Source: Oopsacas minuta (Eukaryota; Porifera; Hexactinellida; Lyssacinosida; Leucopsacidae). From it: DNA of 64,000 bases. The notes beneath the pieces were generated by a model. It worked only from the letters and a program-made list of their open reading frames with translations. It was not told the origin of the DNA and ran no database searches. Positions 53,741 to 63,774 of this stretch are shown here, piece after piece. Position numbers and translations under genes: made by a program. Each line of letters begins with the position of its first letter. Within the stretch, counting starts at the first letter, position 1. Where the stretch lies: NCBI GenBank assembly GCA_024704765.1, contig JAKMXF010000166.1, positions 522,743-586,742 of the forward strand, read 5' to 3'.

Positions 53741-56301
53741 GTGAAAACGTGTGATGTATGTCAGCAGACTGCCTTATTGCCACCACAACCACAAAAGAAA
53801 TTACACCCGATTCCACCTCCTGACCATCCCTGGGTGCATATAGGCATTGACCTTGTGTGTGATCTTCCTATGACTACGGAAGGATATAAACATATATTAG
53901 TAACTGTTTGTTACCTAAGCAAATATGTTCTGGCAAGGCCCCTGAAAACGAAGACTTCAGAGGAGGTTATAACGGCGCTCCAAGATATTTACCTTGAAGT
54001 AGGAGTGCCAAAGATCGTTCAACATGATCAGGGAAAAGAATTTACCAGCAATGTGATGGTGGTGTTTACTTTATACTACATATATAGGATCAAAACGTGT
54101 TGCTTTTTAGATATTTCAAGAATTCAACCGTAATCTTCGAATTGATAACAGAAGCACCCGGGCTTACCATCAAATGGCTAATGGTTTAGTTGAGGTACAC
54201 AATAAAATTCTTAAAATGTGAGGAAATTGACTTAGTATTGAATTCGATTTGTTTGAGTTTTTAAACCAAGTTCATTTGATGTAGGAAATTGAACAAAATG
54301 GGCCGTCAGACATCAAAGGAGTGGTCAATTCTTCTTAAGTCTGCCGTATTGTCCATGAACAGTACGAAGAAGAGATCTACAGGCCAAACTCCGTTCAAAA
54401 TCATGTGGGGGAGGGAATCACAGTATGAGTTTCTTCTCCCAGTTGTTAACAACGCAAGCTCGAAACCTGAGGAAGATTTATTGAGGAGGAAGAAGTATTC
54501 GCACGTTTAGATCTAGATAATCTAGATGATTTAGATGATCCCTCCCTCGACACACTCGTGCTCGAAGAAGAGAGATTTAACATATATGATTCTGCATCTC
54601 AATCAATTGCTTCTGAACAGTTGAAGCAGAAAAGTCAATATGATAAAAAAGTGACCGGAAACAGGTGCGCTTTGCTTGTATAAATCAATATGTACATTAT
54701 CTTCCTTTTAGGAAACCCATTGTTAAAGGGGATATGTTTATGTTTACAAATATTCCCAAGATGAAGAAAATGCCAAACACCAAAAAACAGCCCAAATACT
54801 TAGTCCCACACATGGTAGAAAGGGTATCTGGGGAAAACATCATTATTCTCATGACTGTGGCTGGAAAAATCGAGAAAAATGCGTTCCTATTCATATAGTA
54901 CGCCCATACTTTGAACGCGATATAAGTCATCTGGAACGAAAGCTGAAAAGACCATCAAAACGAGATTCAGAAGATGCAGACATCAAAAGAGTGCATACAT
55001 CGGTATGACTATTCGCAATACTTACCCAAGAAACTACAAGTATTGAAATATATATATATTCTTTTAGATCGAGAAGGTTTATGGGTTTTCTTGCGAATCT
55101 TTATTGGACCATCTCAGCAGTCTAAAGGTACTAGCACAAGACATGTACCTTTTTGCGTGTATCTTAAAACATGTGGTTATAACTTTTTAGGATATTTTAG
55201 GTGTCATATCCAAAATGGTACCTATTTGACATGTGTGCACAAAGTTCTTCACGAGATGTTTCACCAAAACCACAAGTACGTGCCAAACACATTTCTCTTT
55301 ACTTTCCTGAAAGATATAAGTGAATATGATATGGTAAATATCTTTCTTATATATATATATACATCATTATTATTATTATATTTACTCGTATCTTTAGAAG
55401 AGGCAAATTCGAGAGACATTATTGTGTTGGTCACATATATTTTACCCCAAGTTTGGTGATTTGTTAGCAGCCAAATACACTGAGAGTGTACATACTCAGT
55501 CGTAAGTTTCTATTAATGTTTATGAGTTCAAGACATATTTTCTCAACTCAAAATTATTTCATTGTTCTTTTCTAAAAACACATTGAATAGGTTTTATCTC
55601 TATCATATTTTTAGACCATCGAATATCTCAATACTGTAGTTTGGGACAACATTGACAACAATAGCTCTCCTATGCCACCTGCAATTCACGACAGTCCGCG
55701 AATATCTGGAATTAACGAAGCTTGGCAACACCAAAAATGCGAGATGTTAGAACTTACTTTTCATTCTGTTAGTAAACAACCCTCACAGGTGAATCAAACT
55801 CTATCTGATTACAGACCGTGGGAAACTGCTAATATTGATAAAGACAGAAATTGTTTCTTTCGTTGTCTATCTCACATAATTACTGGAAATCAAGACAGTC
55901 ATAGCGAACTGAGAAAGCTGATAGCCCACTTCATCGCTAGCCAAGGAGCAAGCAAACTAGGATGGTATTTGAAGCACAGTGGCTATACACCATTTAGTTA
56001 TTTTCAAAAGGAGAGTATGGTAAATATGGATGGAGTATGGGGAGGAGATGTAGAGATAATGGCAGCATCCGCAATTCTCCAAGTAGACATATTTGTTGCC
56101 AACAACGAATATCGATGGGATAGCCAAGAGAAAGTAAACCAAGTTATTTCTTGGAAATTAATGAGAGCCAACGCACTGAATGAAGAAGCAATCTACGTAA
56201 AGAATTTTGATTTACATTTTGAGCCAGTAACTTCACTGGTAAACAACCCTACACCAACCTTTGGAGTCGTCGTTGACCAAATTACTCTTGATTTCGATTA
56301 G
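53741..56301 (+). mobile_element. Ginger1-type DNA transposon gene: integrase plus OTU protease, multi-exon
   Basis: The exons carry a Ty3/gypsy-like integrase: the second half of the HHCC zinc finger (CDVCQQT), a DDE core with IGIDLVCDLPM and VQHDQGKEFTS, and the third region in the exons at 54111-54217 and 54285-54664 (YHQMANGLVEVHN, then NSTKKRSTGQTPFKIMWGRE). A GPY/F-like barrel (YLVPHMVERVSGENIII) follows. Introns at 54059-54110, 54218-54284 and 54665-54711 are GT-AG and in phase. Two single-base frame breaks occur, near 54481 and in an A-run near 54875. Short candidate exons at 55068-55490 lead to an OTU cysteine-protease exon (55615-56301) with catalytic DRNCFFR and a C-terminal LHFEP histidine motif. 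Integrase plus OTU is the Ginger1 architecture described for cut-and-paste transposons. The 5' exons and terminal repeats were not found. Confidence 0.75.
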
Positions 56302-56763
56302 CCTTTCTATATATGAGACTCGACTCCTTCTACGTACCGTTGTGTAGGATTTGTGTGTGTGTTTATTATATATGAACTTGATTATCGATTAGTAAATTTA
56401 TATTATTGATTCAAATAAGTTGGGGATGAAAATAACTGAAATAATGGAAAAAGAGGAGTTAGTAATATGAGTTGTTATAATACACATCTGGTAATAACTG
56501 AGATTATCATCAAGTTAAACTGAAACTAAATTAATCGCACAAATTTCTATGGATTCTAACTGCCTCAAAATATTATAGATATTGAATATCCATGGTACTA
56601 TAATACAGTGCCTCAAAATATCATACAACAGCTCAATGGCAGTGGTACAGGTTGCGGGTTGCGGGTCAGGCCAAGGATTGGGTTTATTTAAACTGCGGTC
56701 CGAGGTTACAAATTTAGGCCTGCGTGCCAATGCTGCCATCTGTATTTAGATAACATTAGTAAC
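56302..56763. other. Short spacer before hAT 2
   Basis: 460 bp with no gene. It ends in the target-site duplication TTAGTAAC (56756-56763) that abuts the second hAT element. Confidence 0.7.
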
Positions 56764-59561
56764 TAGGGTTGCCAGACGTCCGGGTTTGGAGCCATTTGTC
56801 CGGAGTCCGGGAATGGAACCAATTTGTCCGGGTTTGGAGGATTTTGACTTCTCATTATTTTCAAATTATGTTCCTAGTTACTAGTTATTCGTACGTACAG
56901 GCACATGGTTCAGTATTCCTTGTCTGACAACTCAGATCTATAGTAATCTATAAATACTTGTATGGAATTGAAATATGATTTTCCAGTTTCTACTGTCTAG
57001 TAAATAATTTTTCACCCATGAATTTGGTATTACTTGGATTTATACAAATAACTGCCTCAGATCCATATAATATTTCAAATCTTGTATACTACTGTCTACT
57101 CGAGGATATCGAATATGCGGTCCCGTTTATTCCAACTCTCCCTCGCTTTGCCATCTCCCCACTTATTCTGCACCCTGAGTAAGCTAGTTTAGTTACGCAC
57201 TATGTTTGATGTGTTTGCTTTCATACAAATTATGATTTCCAAGTTTGGTCTTCTGAGACTTCAGTTTTCCTCCTAAACTAATAGACAACATCTTAATAAT
57301 ATATCTTCATTGTTTATCTAAGTATTTTAATATTGATATATATTTATCTTTAGATTTCATTTCCATACGTATTTTTGTATTCTACACTCACTATAATTTG
57401 GAAAAATTAATGAAACAAAGCCTAAAAAAGCAAGAAGAGAGTGTTCATTTAATATTCAATGGCTTACCAATCCCTCTAATAGCGGTTGGTTATTAAAGGT
57501 TAATTTCAACACTGCAAGATGTACTGTTTGTAATGTTTATTTTACTGTCAAGTATGATGGGATCAAGGCTATAACTGCACATCGCAATAGCGAAAAACAT
57601 AATACCCTAATTCAGTCAGGTATTTCTTCTTGTGCTGTGTCAAGTTTTTTTACTGCGGAAAGCAGTCCCGAGGAAGATTTGATAATATCAGCTGAGCTAA
57701 CTATGATATACCATGGAGTGATGCATCACCATAGTTATTTATCAATGGATTGTTGTATGAAGATATTACCTGGTGTATTTCCTGACTCTAAAATCGCAAA
57801 GAAGATCCACTGTGGTAGAACTAAATCCGAGGCATTAATTGCTAATGTTTTATGTCCTCACTCTATAGAAGTGGTCACTAATGAATTGAATATTCCAAAG
57901 AACATATTTTACTTAATTTCTACCGACGCCTCTAACAAAGGAAATCTAAAGCATTATCCTCTTGCTGTACGTTACTTTTCAAAATCATTTGGGACTAAAA
58001 ATCGAGTTATTGACTTTTATGTCTGCTCTGAAGAAACTTCTGATTCTATTTCTAGTAATATACTTACAAGACTTGAACATAATCAAATGAATATACAGTA
58101 TTTAGTAAGTTATGGCGCTGATAATGCAGCAGTAAATTATGGAAAACATCATTTAGTTTTTACCAATCTTAGACAACTATGCCCAAAGCTTATTTCTTCT
58201 AACTGTAACTGCCAGTTATACATAATAGCGCACGTTTTGGATGTAAGGTTTTATCCCGTGATATAGAGTTACTCGTAATAAAAATATTCAATGAGTTTTC
58301 CATATCAGCAAAAAGAGTGAAAGAGCTCAAGTCTTGCTTCGATTATGTACAAATTGAATACAAAGAGTTATTACGCCATGTTCCAACAAGATGGCTTAGC
58401 CTTCTACCCGCTTTAGACCGCTTAATATGATCATGGCCAGCTATAAAGGTCTACTTTTTACAACTTGGTGAGGATGAATGTCCAACATTTATTTGGGACT
58501 TCATTAAAGATCAAGAACATGGGTTAAATGAAGAGGATGAACTATCCATGAATGAATGTTTTCTATATTTCGTACATAGTTTTATGAATGTTTTCCAAGA
58601 ATCTATTAAGAAACTTGAAGATAGCACTACTCAATCACCTGAGGTATACAACATAATGTGCAGGTTGAGATCTAATTTCAAAGATAGACTTCGAGATGGT
58701 TTTTATGGGTTCAAAGTTAATCAGTGTTTACCTAAACTTCAAGCACGAGAGCAAGTTAGGTTTAAAGATGAAGCTAATCGTGTTTTCCAAAGGATTATTT
58801 CATACCTTGACAAGTGGTTTGATTACGAAGGGAGCATTTATAAACACATTCAAATATTGAATTTAAACAGGGAAGAAATTACTTTTGATGATCTCACTAA
58901 AATTGCTTCTCACTTCCAAATCAAGATCAATGGTGATGATATGTATAATGAATTTTGTTGGCTAAGAGAATGGAGAGTTAAACAAAGAAAAAATCTCTTA
59001 CCCATCGATGAGCAGTGGGTAGCATTTTTTTCCTATGCAAATAGTCCAAATTTATTAAGTTTGGTTGAATTTGCTCTAGCATTGCCAGTGAGCAATGCAT
59101 ATGTTGAAAGAATTTTTAGCCTAATGAAAAATCTTTGGACTGATGAAAGGAATCGATTAAGTACAGAAATGGTAAAAGCAGAACTTTGCGTCAAGTTGAA
59201 CTATTCTTTATCATGCAAAGACTTCTATAATTTTATTAGACAAGAGAAACGGTTGCTGAAAATCGCCAAATCAAGTGATAAGTATTTCTCTAAATGATAT
59301 ACAATCAATATATAGTACTTGTAACATCCATAGTTAGCAATGATATGTTTTTAATTGATCTGATATATATGATGAAACCTGCATAATCCGACACAGGTTG
59401 GGACATGAAAGTATGTGAGATTAGTAAAAGGATTATTCGGTGAAATTTCAATGTAAAAATCCTATCCCTTAAAATTTTTTGTCGAATAGGAAGCAAATCT
59501 GGTTAATATTGGAAACCAAAATTATGTCCGGGTTTGGTCTTATGAAAATCTGGCAACCCTA
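56764..59561 (+). mobile_element. hAT transposon with terminal repeats and 8-bp target duplication (hAT 2)
   Basis: The ends are TAGGGTTGCCAGA at 56764 and TCTGGCAACCCTA at 59561, forming a 13-bp inverted pair. GTCCGGGTTTGG subterminal motifs occur at both ends. The element is bounded by the direct repeat TTAGTAAC at 56756-56763 and 59562-59569. Size is 2798 bp. The 8-bp duplication is the signature of hAT insertion. The internal gene is broken (see the separate entry), so the copy is probably mobilisable only in trans. Confidence 0.93.
57388..59297 (+). pseudogene. hAT transposase, frameshifted (hAT 2)
   Basis: A BED/TTF-like zinc finger (CTVCNVYFTVKYDG, then AHRNSEKH) begins the frame without a visible ATG. 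The catalytic region continues with FYLISTDASNKGN and YGADNAAVNYG. Near 58211-58219 a one-base-scale frameshift moves the conserved NCNC...IHN...R-FGCK stretch into another frame. That frame runs on through RHVPTRWLSLLPALDRL and meets one in-frame TGA near 58429. The C-terminal dimerisation domain is intact (LALPVSNAYVERIFSLMKN, ending at 59297). The family is a GTF2IRD2/ZBED5-like branch of hAT. Only two or three lesions separate it from an intact frame, so the insertion is fairly young. Confidence 0.85.
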
Positions 59562-59611
59562 TTAGTAACCTTACCGAACATTATTTATTATTTAGTTAGT
59601 GTTTTAATTTG

Positions 59612-59863
59612 ATGGATGGCCCAGAGGAATATGGCTGTATGAAATATTTTACAAATCTGGCCAGGTGTCAGTCTCCTGTCTCACAGTTTCATTTCTACTA
59701 CCAGCATGGCTCGGTATCAAACTGTGAGTTTGAGAAGAAGCTACTAAAAAACTGTCTAAAATCAAAAACTTCCTATGGGGAAAGGTTCAAACAACTTGAA
59801 GAAGAGAGAGAAGAACTTATCTCACAGAAAATGCCTCTTCCAGAATTTTGGACAAGTAGATAG
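59612..59863 (+). CDS. C22orf39/PANTS-like small protein (UPF0545 family)
   Basis: 83 residues in one exon from ATG 59612 (a TTG just before extends the frame but is not used). The family is a short, helical, Cys-containing group called UPF0545; the mouse member PANTS binds reticulons at synapses and affects plasticity. Seen here: CMKYFTNLARCQ, then FHFYYQHGSVSNCEFEKKLLKNCLK. This has the same cysteine spacing as the human C-x-x-Y...LC...HHYYVHG...CEQWQRDLASC, and the final MPLPEFWTSR resembles the PxPxW end. There are two C-x9-type pairs, so a twin-Cys helical hairpin and mitochondrial import are possible. The start codon lies only about 50 bp from the end of hAT 2, so its promoter and 5' leader may have been altered by that insertion. 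Confidence 0.7.
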   Translation: MDGPEEYGCMKYFTNLARCQSPVSQFHFYYQHGSVSNCEFEKKLLKNCLKSKTSYGERFKQLEEEREELISQKMPLPEFWTSR

Positions 59864-60576
59864 TATCCAATACTTGTACTGTACTTAACATATCATTTAA
59901 TTGAGGGCTATAATGAATACTTTGTATATCGAATAGTTTTCTGAACTAACGAATTTACTTTCATAAGTAGTTAATACATTTAAACCAAAATCTGCATCTG
60001 ATCATAATTCTGATATATGTATGCGAGCTTTTTGCCTCCTGTAATAGAATTAAACGGACCTGTTGCATGAAAATGGGCTCGTAAGATTTAATCTCTCAAT
60101 AAGGGACATGAATACTGTTGATGGGTTCCTTTTCCTACACTGGTTGCATGAAGAATGAACCTCCTTATCGAAAATATCATTGTAATTCCGTTTTGCTTAC
60201 CTCATAATAAATATTTCACTTTTCCTTACTTGAGCCTGACGTTTACGCTTTTTTATTTACAATCTGAGCGGTAATTTTGCTATATTCGTCCATGGATAGC
60301 GACATTTCATTCCATACATATGTTGAATCAGGTCATTTTGAAAGGAAGTGTGCTATTTCACCTACTCGTTCATCAATTTTTATTTGTTATAAGTTAACGA
60401 ATATCTTATTTGGTTTTTAAATTTATATTTTGTGTTTATATTTGACAGAAAATTCACTATTTATAGTAATAAATAATTTATCATCAGTGTTTAATTTAGT
60501 GGGGGCGTGGGGCTGTTTTGACCTCCCCTTACATTTCCAAAACTGAAGCTGGGTGAAAAGAATTTCATCACTAGTG

Positions 60577-60750
60577 CTTGGCTACCCTAAAGAATAGCAA
60601 TATTACTTGGCTACCCTAAAGAATAGCAATATTACTTGGCTACCCTAAAGAATAGCAATATTACTTGGCTACCCTAGAGAATAGCAATATTACTTGGCTA
60701 CCCTAGAGAATAGCAATATTACTTGGCTACCCTAAAGAATAGCAATATTA
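60577..60750 (+). repeat. 29-bp tandem repeat, six copies
   Basis: The unit CTTGGCTACCCTAAAGAATA followed by GCAATATTA starts at 60577, 60606, 60635, 60664, 60693 and 60722. Copies 4 and 5 share a single A-to-G change (CTAGAG for CTAAAG), so they arose from one another. Confidence 0.95.
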
Positions 60751-60849
60751 CTCTTCAGTTAATAACATATATCAAATGGTAATGAGTTGCCGAAATGACA
60801 TGAATTTCAAATTAGAAATAAGAAGTGGAATTTCCATGGATTGGTCGTA

Positions 60850-60931
60850 CAGTAGATCCTGGTTAATCCGAACAGGGCCTAAAGTTTATAAAACCTGTTA
60901 TACATTTTCCTAATCGTATCCAATTCTACTG
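60850..60931. mobile_element. Mini pogo-like element, 82 bp
   Basis: Left CAGTAGATCCTGGTTAATCC and right CCTAATCGTATCCAATTCTACTG form an imperfect inverted pair. TA precedes the left end. It is probably an internally deleted member of the 40-41 kb MITE family. Confidence 0.55.
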
Positions 60932-61732
60932 TGGACAAATACTAAATACGATATTACACATGTTAACACTTGACAGCCTTTTCACCGTTTGTACAACTTT
61001 CGAAAACATTTACTCCTTGTTCCTATATATCAGTGGTTCCCAACCTCCGAGTCGCCATTGCATTCCTTCGGGGTCATTTGATAGACTTATGCAACTACAG
61101 TATATAATTCTAGGAAAATGTAGGAGGTGTATTGAGCATAGCGAGGGTCCATACACGGGGCCTAGGCCCTATGTATACTATTTAGGCGCCGCAACTTCCG
61201 GCACACCCTCCAACCTTTGTCACATCGATCCCTGGATGGAGCCCAAATTTCTCATAGACTTTGTGTAAAATCCCTGGACTTCTGAAAATCTTTCTCGCTC
61301 GCTACGCTCATTAGACTAGAAATTCAATTTCTGTCATCATATACTAATCTATTCCCTGACACATTTTAGTATTATATGATCCGAATTCTAAACTATTTTG
61401 TTCGCTATGAATCAACAAAAAGATATTCATGTGTGTCATCCAACAATATAATAATAGGAAAGTATTTGTTCTGGGAATCCTGGGCGCAAAAATTATATTA
61501 AATACTATTAGAACGTGGAACTGATCCAATAATGATTAATTATTGTTTTTATGATATTAAAACACAATAGACCTGATCTAAGAATTCCCTAGACACTTTT
61601 AGTCAATCTCTTGAGGTCTGGAAAAAGTGTGAGATTTGTGGACGGTTGGCAGGTATGACTGGACTTCTGGGCTTCTACTAGTTGAAGGGTATTTGATACA
61701 TAATTTCTTCATTAAATTGTTGTGCCCATACA

Positions 61733-61830
61733 GTGGTGGTCCCAGGGTGGGGCAAACGGGGCATTTGCCCCGGGTTTAAATCTTGTCCTCGGCCTTGCCC
61801 TGGTATGCAAAATCCTGGGACCGCCCCTGT
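61733..61830. repeat. 98-bp inverted repeat, hAT-MITE-like
   Basis: It starts CAGTGGTGGTCCCAGG and ends TCCTGGGACCGCCCCTG, with a GGGGCAAACGGGGCATTTGC centre. The termini resemble hAT MITEs, but no convincing 8-bp duplication is visible. Confidence 0.55.
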
Positions 61831-62877
61831 GCATGTGCTCATATACTTAGACTTCATCGTACAATTATTTATGAAGTGATCGTAATTACGTAATAATCCA
61901 CATATTTATGATATGGAATATTAGTTACAATACAGATTTGCAATCATTGTGGTATTGATCCACAAATATAGCGGTGCAGTGGCCCAGAAAACTGTGTCAA
62001 AAAAGGAATTAAAGAGTCAATAGGTACAAGATGTCGAATCCCCTCAATTCTAAGTATCAGTGGTCACCGGGGTAAAAGGTTGGTACTACTGCTATATAGT
62101 ATTGTTTCAATACATTTCACTAATCCGAACGACTGTCGTTCACATGACGTTACGACATGAACTGTGTTGAGGGTACCTGTGATTACATTTTCAGACTTCT
62201 ATCATGTATATTGCCTGAGCAGTGGGAACTAATGTTATTTTCGAAAAAAACAATTACGTCATATAATTTCGTCATAGGCGTGAATATCGTCAAACACACT
62301 GGAACTTGTCCATGCCAGGCCAAGAATACCCTCGTATGGCCAAAAACTCTGTCAGGAGTCAATTAATACATTTTACGTTGCAAAACTTATACCATGGGAT
62401 CTAAGGCTTTTTTCATTCAAAATATCAAAAACAATTTTTATAAATGTTTGACGTTACAGAGTTTAGTTGCAACTATGGATATCACATTTTAGCTGATATT
62501 CACCAATAACTTGACAATCATTAATGTTAAGGTTAAATCGTCATGAATACGTGTAGATTATACCCGATTTCTCATACCCTGATAATTCTTTTCGATACGT
62601 ATCTTCAAAGATTATTGCGTAGTCATGGATAATACCATATATGGGCATTATCATGAATTCGTCATAATCGTCAGATTCATTAACTCTAATTCCTGTAAGT
62701 ATTATATTGTATATAAATATTTTATGAGAAATTGAACGTAATTAGTCGTATCACAATTTACATTATCGTATATATAATTTTTTGGTGATGCTATTGCCAC
62801 CACCCGATCGGTGTGAATAGACGCTTCTATTCACGCCAATTCTTATCGCCCGTATTTGTTAGAATAGCTCTTCTACT

Positions 62878-63774
62878 ATGGAATCTGAATCTCAGGTTTC
62901 TAGTAGTGTTTTTACAATTGACGAGACTCTCCCACACAACATTCCTCAATCTCCTACTTCATGTTCTGATTCCCAAAATATTCGACGGATTCTGTTATTG
63001 CATTTGAATCTAATACACGATCAGCAAGAGAAATTATTGAATCAAGAAAGAGAATTATCTACATTGCAGCAAGAAAAATCTCTTTTACAGTGCAAGTTAC
63101 AAAGAATTCAAAGGAGGCTTTCTAAATTTACTTCTGATTCTCAGAAAGATAATTTATCAACATTTCATCCTGTTCCCGCTTCTACTACTTTAAAATCTGT
63201 AACTTCCCTGCCGGTGACTAACCACTCCCTAGAACTAAAACGTATTAGCCGTAAAAAGCTGAATTCTTCTGGTACAGCCGCTGATTTGGAATTACGCACC
63301 TTAATACCTTACTTATCCTATTCTATTACAAATTGCTCAATAGGTGGTAAAGCTTCCAATTCAATTCCACATTCTTCTTTACCTGAACCTCAACTCGAAT
63401 TGCCATCCTTTATTGCCTACAATATTCCTCAATTTGATGGAAGTGAAAATTTTTCTAACGAAAACTTGAGTGACGCAACATTTTTGAAGCGCCATAAAAA
63501 ACTAGAGGAAATTGAAAAACGAAGGAAGAGGTGGGACTTACAGAGATTTCGCCAACTTCATAAAATCGTAGATTTGCAAAAGAAGGAAACAAACCTAAAA
63601 CATTTAGATAGGAAAAATCGTCGCCTCTACTTGAATTCTGAGAGCCCAACACTATTCAATTATAATACATTTCAGCTGGAGAAAATCGAAGTGGCTGACA
63701 CAGTTCCTATATTTGCTTTTGGGAGACCACTGCCAGCTATTCTTCCTAAACCATTTGAATTTAATATACTTTGA
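62878..63774 (+). CDS. MSL1: MSL1 homologue with PEHE domain
   Basis: 298 residues in one exon. MSL1 scaffolds the MSL histone acetyltransferase complex: its N-terminal coiled coil dimerises and binds MSL2, and its PEHE domain binds MOF/KAT8 and MSL3 for H4K16 acetylation. Seen here: a coiled coil at about residues 35-85 (NLIHDQQEKLLNQERELSTL), a polar linker of about 100 residues, and a C-terminal PEHE region. In the PEHE region, ATFLKRHKKLEEIEKRRKRW and the following basic helix match the family's FSKRHAKLELDEKRRKRWD. VPIFAFGRPLPAILPKPFEF matches VVAFGRPLPKLTPQNFELP. The protein is about half the vertebrate length, mostly through a shorter linker and N-terminus, and ends soon after PEHE. 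KANSL1 also has a PEHE domain, but the coiled coil plus FGRPLP favours MSL1. An acceptor-like TTGTTAG lies 15 nt upstream of the ATG. Confidence 0.85.
   Translation: MESESQVSSSVFTIDETLPHNIPQSPTSCSDSQNIRRILLLHLNLIHDQQEKLLNQERELSTLQQEKSLLQCKLQRIQRRLSKFTSDSQKDNLSTFHPVPASTTLKSVTSLPVTNHSLELKRISRKKLNSSGTAADLELRTLIPYLSYSITNCSIGGKASNSIPHSSLPEPQLELPSFIAYNIPQFDGSENFSNENLSDATFLKRHKKLEEIEKRRKRWDLQRFRQLHKIVDLQKKETNLKHLDRKNRRLYLNSESPTLFNYNTFQLEKIEVADTVPIFAFGRPLPAILPKPFEFNIL

Larger units (their letters stand above)
59864..62877. other. Gene-free stretch with tandem array and transposon ends
   Basis: 3 kb without a recognised gene. It contains a six-copy 29-bp tandem array (60577-60750), an 82-bp pogo-like mini-element (60850-60931), a solo hAT-like end (CAGTGGTTCCCAACC near 61030) and an inverted pair (GTGGTCCCAGG ... 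CCTGGGACCGCC) at 61733-61830. The open frames at 60960 and 62157 overlap these or are AT-rich. Confidence 0.65.

Noticed and set aside
54974-55459. Single 161-codon frame between integrase and OTU exons
   Set aside because: It crosses several good splice borders and its residues show no conserved pattern; spliced exons in other frames fit the element better.
53741-56301. LTR retrotransposon reading of the integrase locus
   Set aside because: No reverse transcriptase, RNase H or long terminal repeats are seen, while introns and a C-terminal OTU domain fit Ginger1 better.
60577-60750. CRISPR-like array
   Set aside because: The units are directly adjacent with no spacers, in a eukaryotic genome; it is a minisatellite.
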